Shown: positions 8,459 to 17,730, counted from the stretch's first letter. The stretch is 64,000 nt of DNA from Sulfurimonas xiamenensis (GCF_009258045.1 NZ_CP041166.1:1302001-1366000); one strand, 5' to 3'. Numbers and translations are program-made. The notes: generated by a model not told the origin, from the letters alone.

Positions 8459-10128
8459 AACAATTCATTTCCGCCGTATAAAATATTTTTTCCATCTACA
8501 GGCAACTCTTTATTGAAGTATAGCTTATGATTTACAGAAACCTCTTTGCTAAGTTTACTAAAAAGATGTCTATTTTGTAAAAGTGAACCCGTTACAACAA
8601 CCGCGTCACTTTTCATCTCCTCTTTTATATCATCAAGCTGTGATGAGACAAACTCCACAAAACTCTCAATAACCCCGTAACTAAGAGTAAGACGGTCAAC
8701 TCCCGCAAGTTTGAAACTCATGGCAGTTCTAATAGTCATCAATGGATCTAAGTAAACTTTAGAGTCAACTCTTTTTAGTTTATAATCAATTCTTGGTCCT
8801 TTTGTTCCCAAAAATGAGCTTGCGCTATCTTCAAGAACTTTTGCAGATGCTAAAAGATTTCTATCTTTCGAGTAACCTAAAACTATGCAAACTATACCCC
8901 ACAGCTTATAAACATTAAACTCTTCTTCATTAAATGTTATAGCAGATATTGCTTCAAAATGCTGTAGAAATTTGTTTTTAAAGTTCTCTACAAGCTTCTC
9001 GCCGCTTTCGTTTGAACTCATAATAGAATCAAACACATCTTTAACAGAGTCAAATTTAAACGCAAATGAGAGATACTCTATAGTTCCGAATTTTTTACAA
9101 TAGACTAAAATATTATTGTGATACTCTTTGGAGATATTTACGCCTGCAACGGTTTTATCAAACAGAGAATGCTCTTTTATAACTGAAAAAAAAGCTCCTA
9201 TATGAGGAATCAAATTATTATTGTTGCTTGCCAAATCTTGATAAGGCAGACCTTTTTCTCCTCTAACTATAGCGATGTGATTATCGCCGACGACAACTTC
9301 GATAGGCTCTAGCTCTTTTTCATACTCCGCTAAATCAAACTTAACATCCAAAGGAAGCTTCTCTTTTGTTATAAAAATCAAGTTGATTCCGAGTTTGTTA
9401 AGCTCACTGAGTAAAAAATGCAAAACTAAATCATCAGGGAGTTTAAAACGGATAAGTTCATCTGCAATATCTTCAAAATCTATTTTAAATTTAATGTTTG
9501 TTTTTAATTTTACAAAAGGTTTCTCAATAGCTCCAAGTGCCGCCATTTCGCTGTTTGTAGCATTTGTATAGTGTGCGGTTGTCGCTAAATCATAACTGAT
9601 AATATCAAAATCAACCTCATTACATTTTTTACCTAATTGACCAACGAAATATTTTGAGTAAAATGTGTTTACTTCAACTACCAAACCACTGCTTATTGAT
9701 TTAGCAAGATTTACAAAATCATCTTTATAGCTCTTTTTTTCGCCCTCAACCGAGTATCCGCAGACTTCACACTCATGAAAAATATTGTAATAGTTCTCAT
9801 TTGATTCATCCATAACTTCACGCAAACACTTAGGGCAAAATGCCATAGGAAATTTTGATATCAGAGGCAGCGCAGAACTCTCTTGTGGCATCTCATCTAC
9901 GATTTTGACATCAGTATTGTATAAAAAAATCGAGTGAGGCAGTTCAAGTGAGAGTCTGTTTGCAAAACTCTCCAGCTCATCGCTATCGTCTGATTTTACA
10001 TACAAAAAAAGATTATCGCCGTCTTTTACAATTTTTGATTCAAGAGAAAATAGCTCAAGCGTATTTAAAATTATTTTTTCATAAATCAAAGATGATGAGA
10101 GATAGTTAAACGAAAACTCCAATATCAT
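8455..10128 (-). CDS. hydE: HydE, HypF-like maturation protein of Campylobacterota hydrogenase operons
   Basis: This 557-residue protein fits HydE of Wolinella and Helicobacter by its place after hydD and its size; HydE is known there to be needed for hydrogenase maturation, with unknown chemistry. It reads as a degenerate HypF relative. One zinc finger remains (C98xxC101...C120xxC123, with FCPKCLREVMDE like HypF's CQECLADIKDE), and the C-terminal part (VVVTGSLLQNRHLF) parallels HypF's VILSGGVFQDKTLL. The acylphosphatase motif is absent and the Kae1 nucleotide motifs are not obvious. The gene overlaps hydD and hypF by 4 bp each. Confidence 0.85.
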   Translation of the reverse strand: MILEFSFNYLSSSLIYEKIILNTLELFSLESKIVKDGDNLFLYVKSDDSDELESFANRLSLELPHSIFLYNTDVKIVDEMPQESSALPLISKFPMAFCPKCLREVMDESNENYYNIFHECEVCGYSVEGEKKSYKDDFVNLAKSISSGLVVEVNTFYSKYFVGQLGKKCNEVDFDIISYDLATTAHYTNATNSEMAALGAIEKPFVKLKTNIKFKIDFEDIADELIRFKLPDDLVLHFLLSELNKLGINLIFITKEKLPLDVKFDLAEYEKELEPIEVVVGDNHIAIVRGEKGLPYQDLASNNNNLIPHIGAFFSVIKEHSLFDKTVAGVNISKEYHNNILVYCKKFGTIEYLSFAFKFDSVKDVFDSIMSSNESGEKLVENFKNKFLQHFEAISAITFNEEEFNVYKLWGIVCIVLGYSKDRNLLASAKVLEDSASSFLGTKGPRIDYKLKRVDSKVYLDPLMTIRTAMSFKLAGVDRLTLSYGVIESFVEFVSSQLDDIKEEMKSDAVVVTGSLLQNRHLFSKLSKEVSVNHKLYFNKELPVDGKNILYGGNELF

Positions 10129-10670
10129 TGCGTGCCTTTTAAGTATGTATATTTTGAAACCTCTTCTAAGGTTACATTTTTTTTGATGAGAACTTTAACC
10201 CCGAAATCTTCTATATATTTTGTAATGACCTGCTCCATAGTTAGACTTGCTTTTAAAACTTCCGCTGTCATTGAAAAGGTACTGTTTTCCCCGATTACAT
10301 AAGGAATGACACCCACTATTTTAGTTGGAGGCAAATCGCCTAACATCTCTATCATCTGAAGAGTTTGAAGCATTTCGACCTCATGAGCACTTCCATTCCA
10401 TGTTATACATTCAGGCACATCGTTAAAGTCAAAACTGTAAACATCTCCGATTTCTCCATCTGCTACATTAACGCAGTCTATAAGTAAAACATTGTCATAA
10501 TCAGTAATTATGGGTATAAGTCTCTGTGCCAATGTACCGCCGTCAAGAACATCAACAACATGTTCATCTGATACAAACTCATACTTTTCATCTATTAAAT
10601 TTGCAAGATGAGGACCTATCCCCTCATCTCCAAATAGAATATTACCGATGCCAAGAACTAAAATTTTCAA
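10125..10670 (-). CDS. hydD: HydD hydrogenase maturation endopeptidase
   Basis: This 181-residue protein of the HyaD/HybD (M52) protease family begins KILVLGIGNILFGDEGIGPH, whose glutamate in GDEG is a nickel-binding catalytic-site residue; LLIDCVN further on is another family signature. It should remove the C-terminal peptide of HydB after nickel insertion. It sits between hydC and hydE and overlaps hydE by 4 bp. The cytoplasmic hydrogenase large subunit at 14461 has no tail to cut, so HydB is its only evident substrate here. Confidence 0.93.
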   Translation of the reverse strand: MKILVLGIGNILFGDEGIGPHLANLIDEKYEFVSDEHVVDVLDGGTLAQRLIPIITDYDNVLLIDCVNVADGEIGDVYSFDFNDVPECITWNGSAHEVEMLQTLQMIEMLGDLPPTKIVGVIPYVIGENSTFSMTAEVLKASLTMEQVITKYIEDFGVKVLIKKNVTLEEVSKYTYLKGTQ

Positions 10671-10679
10671 TATAAACCC

Positions 10680-11393
10680 TTAATGTTTTCTTTTCCATCT
10701 ATATCCACTAAATATAGAATCAACTGTTCCCTCTTTTCCGTGAACTGCATTAAAAACTACCATGTAAACATGTCCGACTACAAAAAATATTACTCCCCAC
10801 ATAAGCAGATGATGCAGCTCTCTCACGGCAGCAAGTCCGCCTAGCATCACTTCAAATTCTCTCATAATATCATAAAGCATTCCGCCTATTCCAAGATGAA
10901 AACTATGAACATAAAGAATAAGCCCTGTTATAATCAAACCTGTAATAGCGATGTAAAAGACAAAATAAGCCAAAAGCTGTATAACATTGTACGCTCCGCT
11001 TAGCTTTGGATGCTTTGTTAAAAGCAGATAATAACCTATCTGACTAAGCCAATTTTTAAGGCTCAAAACATCCTTAAAAGAGTTGATTTCAATCTTATCT
11101 TTTACCGAAAAGAAGAAGTAGTATGTCTTTCCTATAAACATAGAAATCATAATAAATCCAAATATCTCATGCAAACCTCTAAACTCTGCATTTAAAAAGT
11201 TTGTCGGCTCTGCATTTACTGCAGGAATTATAAAAGGAACAGAGAGATAAAACCCCGTAACCGTTAATATAATTATACTAAACACCCTAATCCAGTGGTG
11301 CCATCTATAAAACGAAGTAAACTCTAGCTCTCTCTCAATGGTTTCATCAGCATGATTAAGAGAATTTTTTTCTAATGTATCAACACTTTGCAT
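10680..11393 (-). CDS. hydC: HydC, diheme cytochrome b subunit of the quinone-reactive hydrogenase
   Basis: This membrane protein of 237 residues has four predicted membrane helices and histidines in heme-b-like positions: RWHHW near residue 30, LHEIFGF near 90, and LHHLLMWGVIFFVVGHVY near 190-210. It anchors HydAB and passes electrons from H2 to menaquinone, a link supported by mqnE at 60 kb. It is 10 bp from hydB and 9 bp from hydD. Confidence 0.93.
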   Translation of the reverse strand: MQSVDTLEKNSLNHADETIERELEFTSFYRWHHWIRVFSIIILTVTGFYLSVPFIIPAVNAEPTNFLNAEFRGLHEIFGFIMISMFIGKTYYFFFSVKDKIEINSFKDVLSLKNWLSQIGYYLLLTKHPKLSGAYNVIQLLAYFVFYIAITGLIITGLILYVHSFHLGIGGMLYDIMREFEVMLGGLAAVRELHHLLMWGVIFFVVGHVYMVVFNAVHGKEGTVDSIFSGYRWKRKH

Positions 11394-11403
11394 AATGACT
11401 CCC

Positions 11404-13137
11404 TTAAATAGTGCATCCGCCGTAAAGCGGGTCGATTTTATACTGGCTTAATGTTTTGCCCTTTGTGTCCATTACATGTACTGCGCATGCTATACACGGG
11501 TCATAAGAGTGGATGATTCTGATTATCTCAAGCGGCTGAGTTAAATCCTCTATCTTTAGTCCGATTAAGTCCGCCTCGTAAGGTCCTTTTGCACCTTTAG
11601 AGTCCATCGGTCCCGCATTCCATGTTGAAGGAACTACCGCTTGATAGTTTTCGACAACGCCGTTTTTGATTCTAATCCAGTGGCTTAACATCCCGCGTGG
11701 TACATCGCCTATGCCTCTGCCTTTATACTCTTTATCTTTATCGATAACATAAGTAGCACAAGTTTCTTGATCAACTTTTAGGTTTTCTATCAGATTATTA
11801 AAAGCAACAAGCGCATTATCGGCAACAAGTTTTGCCTGCAGCATTCGCCCTGCCGTTCTTCCAAGAGTAGAAAACAGAGCAGCTGCAGGAACGCCTGTTT
11901 TAGCTAAGAACTCATTTACAACTGCTTGTACTTTTTTGTTCCCTTTTGCGTAACCGACCAGTATCGATGCCAACGGACCGACTTCCATAGGCTCGCCGTT
12001 ATATCTAGGCGATTTTATCCAGCTGTACTTCTCTTTTTCGTTAATCATTTTAGAGTCTACCATTTTGCCGTCAGGCCCGACTGATTGACCGTCTATAAAA
12101 CCCGTATAGTTCGGGTTTGTAGTTCCCTCGTATGGATGTTGCGGCGCATCGTCTTTATACCAAGAGTGGGTAGCTTCTTCCGTTATCTTATCTTCATCAA
12201 TCTCAAAAACCTTACTCAATTCTCCGTTCATAATTATTCCGCTATCAAAAAGATACTCTTCTCTGCCTATCATAAACTCTTTATGCGCCATAAAGTTTTT
12301 AACACCCATAGGCTTCATAACCGAAGGCTCGGTTTTATACATCTCTGCCGCCATTACGATATCGGCATAGTAAGCGTTGTTTACAAAATCTGCTATTGCT
12401 TGATACTTAACTAGATACTCTCCCATTCTAGCAGGATTCAGAAGATCCATTACACATGTAACTCCTCCGACTGCCAAACTTTGCGGATGAGGCTGTTTAG
12501 CGCCGAATATCGCCATCATCTGAGCCGCCGTTCTTTGAATCTCAAGTGCTTTTAAATAGTGCGAAAGCGCTATAAGGTTTTGCTCAGGTGTGAGTCTATA
12601 TGTTTTATGCCCCCAGTATGCATTTGCAAACGGTCCTAGTCCTTGAGGATTTTTAGCAAATTTTGCCACTTTTTCTTTTACTTTTTTAAGCTCATTTTCG
12701 CCTGTTCCTATAGGATTGTCCGTATATTTAAAAGCCAATTTACTAGCTTTTGCCTCATCGGCTGAGAGTGCAGAGACGATATCGACCCAGTCAACACCGT
12801 GAAGATGATAAAAATGAACAACATGGTCATGCAAAAACAGAGCCGCATTCATCAAAGTTCTTACAAGCTCCGCGTTATACGGAATCTTAATTCCAAGTGC
12901 ATCTTCAACGGCAACCGTACTTTTTAAATAGTGTGAATAGGTACAAACACCGCAAATTCTTTGCATCATAAGAGGTATGTTTCGAGGGTCTCTCCCTTTT
13001 GCTATTACCTCCAAGCCTCTCCAAAGAGTAGAAGATACAAAAGCGTCTTGAACTACTCCGTCATCCCCTACTATTACTTCGGCTCTTAAATGTCCCTCTA
13101 TTCTTGTTATGGGGTCAACTATTACTCTTTTTGACAT
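11404..13137 (-). CDS. hydB: HydB, large subunit of membrane-bound NiFe hydrogenase
   Basis: The 577-residue subunit carries the N-terminal nickel ligands RICGVC (C62, C65) and the C-terminal ligands DPCIACAVH (C548, C551). After His554 there is a 23-residue tail beginning VMDTKGK, the peptide that HydD would remove once nickel is in place. The motifs, the cytochrome b partner and the Tat signal on HydA fit group 1 respiratory uptake hydrogenases, probably the Wolinella-like 1b type. It should act on the periplasmic face of the membrane, carried out with HydA. Confidence 0.97.
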   Translation of the reverse strand: MSKRVIVDPITRIEGHLRAEVIVGDDGVVQDAFVSSTLWRGLEVIAKGRDPRNIPLMMQRICGVCTYSHYLKSTVAVEDALGIKIPYNAELVRTLMNAALFLHDHVVHFYHLHGVDWVDIVSALSADEAKASKLAFKYTDNPIGTGENELKKVKEKVAKFAKNPQGLGPFANAYWGHKTYRLTPEQNLIALSHYLKALEIQRTAAQMMAIFGAKQPHPQSLAVGGVTCVMDLLNPARMGEYLVKYQAIADFVNNAYYADIVMAAEMYKTEPSVMKPMGVKNFMAHKEFMIGREEYLFDSGIIMNGELSKVFEIDEDKITEEATHSWYKDDAPQHPYEGTTNPNYTGFIDGQSVGPDGKMVDSKMINEKEKYSWIKSPRYNGEPMEVGPLASILVGYAKGNKKVQAVVNEFLAKTGVPAAALFSTLGRTAGRMLQAKLVADNALVAFNNLIENLKVDQETCATYVIDKDKEYKGRGIGDVPRGMLSHWIRIKNGVVENYQAVVPSTWNAGPMDSKGAKGPYEADLIGLKIEDLTQPLEIIRIIHSYDPCIACAVHVMDTKGKTLSQYKIDPLYGGCTI

Positions 13138-13152
13138 ATCTATACTCCTTAA

Positions 13153-14304
13153 TTATTCTTTTGGGTTCTTAATTAGCGAAATCGCCGCGTGTGCCGCTAT
13201 ACCTATTGCAGTAACCGTTAAAATCCCAACACCGATTTTATCCGCCGTTGCATCTGCACCAAGACCGCCAAAAACCGTATGATAAAGTCTGTCGCCAAGA
13301 GGCTCGTGAACGATTCCCATTTTATCCCAAAAGTCAGGCTCACTGCATCCCATGCAACCGTGCCCTGCTTGAACAGGCCAAGAAGTACCTTGATTGAACT
13401 TCTGTTTTGAACAGTTGTTAAAAGTGTACGGTCCTTTACAGCCTACTTTGTAAAGGCAGTAACCCTCTTTTGCACCTTCATCGCCGAACTGCTCTACAAA
13501 TTCACCTGCATCAAATCTGCCTCTTCTCTCACATGCATCATGGATTCTAAGTCCGTAAGCCCATTTCGGTCTGTTAAAAACATCAAGCGCGGGAAGCGTT
13601 CCATAAAGAATAAAGTGAAGCAATGTTCCCACAATATTGCTCTCGCTTGGAGGACACCCAGGTACATTTATAACAGGCTTGTTTGTAACATTACTAAGTG
13701 CCGTTGCATTTGTAGGATTTGGATATGCTGCTTGAACACCGCCAAAAGATGAACAAGAACCGATTGCAAAAATAGCCGCAGCATTTTCTGAAGCTTCCCT
13801 TGCACTCTGTTCTCCCGTTTTACCGTGAGCACCGATAGTTAAAAAATAATCACTCTGAGCGTGCGGGATACCGCCCTCAACCATTAAGATGTATCTGCCT
13901 TTATATTTTTCCATGGCATGTTCAAGATTGTGTTCAGCTTGCCAACCCGCCGCTGCCATAATCGTTTCATGATACTCTAGTGAAATATAATCAAATATCA
14001 GACTATCTATACTTGGAGTTGCAGACCTAAGCAATGATTCACTGCATCCCGTACACTCCGCCATATGAAGCCAAACTAAAGGAAGTCTATCGGCTAGTTC
14101 GGCAGCTTTTGCAACAAGAGGGGTAAAACTGGCAGGCAACATCAGCATGGATGTCATCGCCCCAGCCCAACCCATAAACTCTCTTCTTGAAAAGCCTTTC
14201 TCTTCAATCAACTTTGATATTGATACCTCATCATCAAGTTTTGGTAAATTTGACAACTCATCCAATCTAGAAGACAACTTGTTAAACAGACTGCTGTTTT
14301 TCAT
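13153..14304 (-). CDS. hydA: HydA, small FeS subunit of membrane-bound NiFe hydrogenase
   Basis: A twin-arginine signal SRREFMGWAG (R40-R41) is followed by a hydrophobic stretch. The mature part begins with the proximal-cluster motif ECTGC (C84, C87), and a C-terminal membrane anchor lies near residues 355-375. Other cluster ligands appear in GCPPSE, HDACERRGRF and GHGCMGC. A strong GGGGG ribosome site precedes the ATG. It is the first gene of hydABCDE-hypF and lies directly behind the promoter/operator at 14326-14354. Confidence 0.97.
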   Translation of the reverse strand: MKNSSLFNKLSSRLDELSNLPKLDDEVSISKLIEEKGFSRREFMGWAGAMTSMLMLPASFTPLVAKAAELADRLPLVWLHMAECTGCSESLLRSATPSIDSLIFDYISLEYHETIMAAAGWQAEHNLEHAMEKYKGRYILMVEGGIPHAQSDYFLTIGAHGKTGEQSAREASENAAAIFAIGSCSSFGGVQAAYPNPTNATALSNVTNKPVINVPGCPPSESNIVGTLLHFILYGTLPALDVFNRPKWAYGLRIHDACERRGRFDAGEFVEQFGDEGAKEGYCLYKVGCKGPYTFNNCSKQKFNQGTSWPVQAGHGCMGCSEPDFWDKMGIVHEPLGDRLYHTVFGGLGADATADKIGVGILTVTAIGIAAHAAISLIKNPKE

Positions 14305-14325
14305 GACAAACCCCCTTTAATTTTA

Positions 14326-14354
14326 ATTATATTCAAAAATGAATATTCATTCAA
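14326..14354 (-). promoter_or_regulatory. Sigma70-type promoter of hydA
   Basis: On the minus strand TTGAAT (14354-14349) and TATAAT (14331-14326) are separated by exactly 17 bases. The -10 lies about 22 bp upstream of the hydA ATG, with the GGGGG ribosome site between. Further upstream an 18-bp A/T palindrome (14437-14454) just after the preceding gene's stop could act as a weak terminator. No sigma54 box was seen. Confidence 0.6.
14338..14351. promoter_or_regulatory. Palindromic operator in the hydA promoter
   Basis: AATGAATATTCATT is a perfect 14-bp palindrome overlapping the -35 and spacer of the hydA promoter. An extra ATTCA half-site at 14331-14335 faces TGAAT at 14340-14344. TGAAT/ATTCA palindromes of this kind are common TetR-family operators, and a TetR gene lies about 2.2 kb upstream, at the head of the adjacent hydrogenase operon. 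Binding by that protein is inferred. Confidence 0.55.
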
Positions 14355-14460
14355 TAATGGTATATGAAAAAAACTTAAACTAAAATTAATATGTCTTATA
14401 TAACTATTATTTATATAAATATACTCTTATTAGCTTAAAAAATAATTATTTTTTTTTATT

Positions 14461-15723
14461 TTAGTGGGTAGTACAAACTGAGCAGACATCAAACGATTTG
14501 AAAACAAGTTCGGCAGTTTTAACATCGCTTAAACCAATCATCGCTTTTTGCGAAACACCATGTTTATCTTTTGTTCCGCCACTTAAGTTCCATTGTGTCG
14601 GCGTGATAATCTCATAGTTTTTTATCATTCCGTTTTCTATCTCAACTTTATGAATAAGCGTGCCGCGCGCAGCTTCTACGGCAGAATATCCGCTGGAACT
14701 TAGTTTTGATATATCAATTGAGGGTTCAATATATGACTTTTCACTCAAATCCAAATCTTTAATCAACTCTTTTGAGTGTTGTAAAAGTTGAGATATTTCA
14801 CAAACCCTTGCCAGTATTCTGCTAAAGATACTGTCGCCGTATTTTTTATGGGCATCTGCTATAAGCGGAGTTTTGTTCACCATGGCGCGGGCAAGCGGAC
14901 CTACTTCATAATACTTATCTTTAAAGCTTACATTTTTTGCAAACGATGAAGGCATTTCAGACTCTTTGACATGTAATACGGAGATATTATGAGTTATTTT
15001 TGCCTTTAGCGATTTGCCCTTTTTAAAGTAGCTGTTGTGTCCAAAAGAGATAAATCTGTCATAGCTTTTTCCGTACTCTAACAAGTTCTCTTTTTTTATC
15101 TGTCTCAGTATGTCAGGCAAATCTCCCTCATAATCCAAAAGAGCATCTGCATCTTCACATGTTAAAAAATTCTCACTCTTGGTTTTTACCAGATTCTCTT
15201 CCACAAACTTAAGCGTCTCAGCCATATAGTGTTGCAGTTTTATAATATCTATCTCTGTTATTTCACAAACTACTCCGCCGACAACTGCGTAAGAAGTATG
15301 CGGATACTGTCCGCCGAATATTGCAATCGCTTTTCCCATAAGCTGAGACGGATATGTAGCTTTTAAAATCTCTTGCTTATGTCCGAATAGAGGCAGCATT
15401 GTGAGATAAAACCATTTAAAATGGTTTTGGATAAGCTCGAAATTAAGCGTTAATTCTCTTATAATCTTCGCCTTGTTTGAAAGCTTTAAATTACTATAGC
15501 AGCTCTCTAGTGCTTGAACTGTAGCTATTAAGTGAGCATGTCCGCAGATTCCGCAGACTCTCGGATTTATAACAAGCGCATCAAAAGCATTTTTACCTCT
15601 TAAAATATTTTCGATATTTCTTGTCGACATAAACTCTATATCAACAAAATCAATCTTGCCCTCTTTAAAATTAAAGTTGAGCTTCGCCTCGCCCTCTATC
15701 TTCTCTATTAATTTAATCATCAA
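14461..15723 (-). CDS. Large subunit of a second, cytoplasmic NiFe hydrogenase (HupL/HupV-like)
   Basis: The 420-residue subunit carries nickel ligands RVCGIC (C57, C60) and DVCSVCTTH (C414, C417), and stops at that histidine. It therefore lacks the cleavable C-terminal peptide and should not need a HydD-type protease. This is a feature known in sensory HupV/HoxC-type enzymes. It is much shorter than HydB. It overlaps its small-subunit gene and is preceded by a TetR gene. It could be an H2 sensor or a group 2 enzyme feeding electrons to carbon fixation; sequence alone does not decide. Confidence 0.85.
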   Translation of the reverse strand: MMIKLIEKIEGEAKLNFNFKEGKIDFVDIEFMSTRNIENILRGKNAFDALVINPRVCGICGHAHLIATVQALESCYSNLKLSNKAKIIRELTLNFELIQNHFKWFYLTMLPLFGHKQEILKATYPSQLMGKAIAIFGGQYPHTSYAVVGGVVCEITEIDIIKLQHYMAETLKFVEENLVKTKSENFLTCEDADALLDYEGDLPDILRQIKKENLLEYGKSYDRFISFGHNSYFKKGKSLKAKITHNISVLHVKESEMPSSFAKNVSFKDKYYEVGPLARAMVNKTPLIADAHKKYGDSIFSRILARVCEISQLLQHSKELIKDLDLSEKSYIEPSIDISKLSSSGYSAVEAARGTLIHKVEIENGMIKNYEIITPTQWNLSGGTKDKHGVSQKAMIGLSDVKTAELVFKSFDVCSVCTTH

Positions 15724-16594
15724 TCAACTTCTTTTCTAGTCTATCAATTTTAAATGCTTTTGAAATACCTGCGAGAGTAAGATAGACTCTTTTACCCACA
15801 CCAACGGGGAGATTTTCCGGTATTGCCATATTTTTTTTCGTACTGAAGAGATTTTGTCTCGGAAATGTAGGTTCGGTACAACCCATGCAAGGAACTCCTG
15901 CTCTGGTTTTTGAGTTTACCTCGTTCCAAAGTATTTTGTTACAACTTCCGTGGGTAAAGGGCGCTTGACAGCCGTGGTCATAAAACATACACCCCTCAAG
16001 CTCTCCGAAACGGTGATTATCCACTTTGTACTCAAAATATTCGTTTCTCGTACAGCCGTTATGGACGGTATAAGCGTAAAACTCTTTTGGTCTAAGAAAA
16101 TTATCCAGTTTTAATGCAGCGCTTTTTTTGATTGCATAAAGAGTGTTTACCAAAACTTCGGGATGAACGGGACACCCTGAAACCGAGATGGTTTTATCCA
16201 GCAAATCTTTATGTGTTTTTAGCGGTTCTTCTTTATCAAAATGCAGACCTGAAGTCTCTTCATAACCGCTCTCTCTAAAAATCCCGCCAAAAGTTGCACA
16301 TGTACCGACCGTAACAATTTTTTGGACTATTTTGGAATATTTTTCAATTATATCGACAACAGAGACATCGGCTCTTTTAAACTCTTTTGATATTGCGCCT
16401 TCTATTAGCAAGATATCACATGTAATCTCTTTTGAGACTATATCTTCAAGCGAGTACTCAGAATCTATGACGGGATGATAAATAAACTCAAAATCATCTA
16501 AAAATTGTTCCATGTACGGATAGTTTAAAAATGAGTGTGTATTGCCGTTGCAAGCGATTGCGCTAAGCCATAATACTCTCATTTTCTTTTTCAT
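15713..16594 (-). CDS. Small subunit of the second NiFe hydrogenase, no signal peptide
   Basis: The 293-residue small subunit starts MKKKMRVLWLSAIACNGNTH with no Tat signal and no C-terminal anchor, so it is cytoplasmic. The proximal cluster motif reads C15-N-G-N18 where HydA has CTGC, so one usual cysteine ligand is replaced by asparagine. The remaining cluster cysteines appear present (VGTCATFGG, SGCPVHPE, NGCTRNEYFE, DHGCQAP, CMGCTEP). It lies 2 bp after the TetR gene and overlaps the large-subunit gene by 11 bp, so the three probably form one operon. Confidence 0.85.
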   Translation of the reverse strand: MKKKMRVLWLSAIACNGNTHSFLNYPYMEQFLDDFEFIYHPVIDSEYSLEDIVSKEITCDILLIEGAISKEFKRADVSVVDIIEKYSKIVQKIVTVGTCATFGGIFRESGYEETSGLHFDKEEPLKTHKDLLDKTISVSGCPVHPEVLVNTLYAIKKSAALKLDNFLRPKEFYAYTVHNGCTRNEYFEYKVDNHRFGELEGCMFYDHGCQAPFTHGSCNKILWNEVNSKTRAGVPCMGCTEPTFPRQNLFSTKKNMAIPENLPVGVGKRVYLTLAGISKAFKIDRLEKKLIDD

Positions 16595-16596
16595 AA

Positions 16597-17187
16597 TTAT
16601 TCTGCGCTCAACGCTTTATAGATATTAAATGTTATATCATCTACATAGTCGTTTAAATCTTTTGGTAAAACATTTTCACCTTTTAAAAAGACCATGCCGC
16701 CGAGATAACCCATAAAAAGACCAAATGCGCTGAAAAAGTCCTGTTCTCTCAAATCGCCGCATTTAACGCCCTCTTCAAAGTAAATCATTATCTCTGTGAC
16801 AAACTCGTTTACGCAGAGCATTCCCTCGCAGCTCTCTTTAAAAACTTCGCGGTTTGAGAGGTATATTCTTAAAAAGTAGTCTATCATTTCAGGTTTTAAA
16901 GAGGCTGTCTTAAAATATATTTCTACTATTTTTCTTGTTTTTTCTTTAGTGGATATCTCTTGTTCGTTTATCTCTTTTAACTTTTCGCCTAAATATGCAG
17001 AGATATATTTTATGATTTCTATTGCTAGAGTGTCTTTAGATTTAAAGTAGTTATACATGTTACCGACACTCATCTTTAGCGAAAGTGCAATATCGGGGAT
17101 GGTAGTGCTATAAAACCCTTTTGAGGCAAATAGTTCTAGAGCCGTTTGTATTATCTGCTCTTTTTTTAACTGCTTTTTATCTAACAA
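16597..17187 (-). CDS. TetR/AcrR-family transcriptional regulator
   Basis: This 196-residue protein has an N-terminal TetR helix-turn-helix (ALELFASKGFYSTTIPDIA, then MSVGNMYNYFKSKDTL, residues ~15-55) and a helical ligand-binding domain. It is the first gene of the unit with the cytoplasmic hydrogenase subunits and lies upstream of hydA, whose promoter holds a TetR-like palindrome. I infer control of one or both hydrogenase operons. The effector is unknown, and no matching palindrome was found in front of its own gene. Confidence 0.88.
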   Translation of the reverse strand: MLDKKQLKKEQIIQTALELFASKGFYSTTIPDIALSLKMSVGNMYNYFKSKDTLAIEIIKYISAYLGEKLKEINEQEISTKEKTRKIVEIYFKTASLKPEMIDYFLRIYLSNREVFKESCEGMLCVNEFVTEIMIYFEEGVKCGDLREQDFFSAFGLFMGYLGGMVFLKGENVLPKDLNDYVDDITFNIYKALSAE

Positions 17188-17323
17188 AACACTCTCCTAC
17201 TCTATTTACATGAAAAAATTATACTATAAAGCCGTTTCAATCCTCTTTATAAAATCACTTAACCACAAGACTGAGAGAACTATAACTCTATATAAAAAAG
17301 ACGGCATCAAAAGAGAAGTTTTG

Positions 17324-17698
17324 TCATTTTACCAACGCTACTGCATCAATCTCAACAAGGGCATTTTTTGGCAGCGTCTTTACTGCAACGGTTGAACGAG
17401 CAGGTTTATGAGAGCCAAAAGCCTCTGCATATATTTCATTAACCGTTACAAAATCATCCATAGAGTCTAAAAATATCGTCGTTTTAATAACACTCTGCAT
17501 TGAAGCCCCCGCCTCTTCTAAAACTGCTTGAAGATTCTTTAAAACCTGTTTTGTCTGAATAACCACATCATTTTCAAGCATAACACCCTCTGGAGTAAGT
17601 GCAATCTGCCCCGATGTAAAAACCATACCGTTTGCTACTACTGCCTGAGAGTATGGACCTATTGCCGATGGCGCCTTGTTTGTTTGTACGAACTTCAT
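17324..17698 (-). CDS. ridA: RidA/YjgF-family enamine/imine deaminase
   Basis: This 124-residue protein has the family landmarks IGPYSQAV near residue 13, TSGQIAL near 29 and the C-terminal LPKNALVEIDAVA. It deaminates reactive 2-aminoacrylate-type enamines made by PLP enzymes. It follows dapE by about 30 bp in the same direction, so the two may be co-transcribed. Length and motifs are normal. Confidence 0.93.
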   Translation of the reverse strand: MKFVQTNKAPSAIGPYSQAVVANGMVFTSGQIALTPEGVMLENDVVIQTKQVLKNLQAVLEEAGASMQSVIKTTIFLDSMDDFVTVNEIYAEAFGSHKPARSTVAVKTLPKNALVEIDAVALVK

Positions 17699-17730
17699 TT
17701 TTTTCTCCTATTAATAAATTTTTATCTCTT

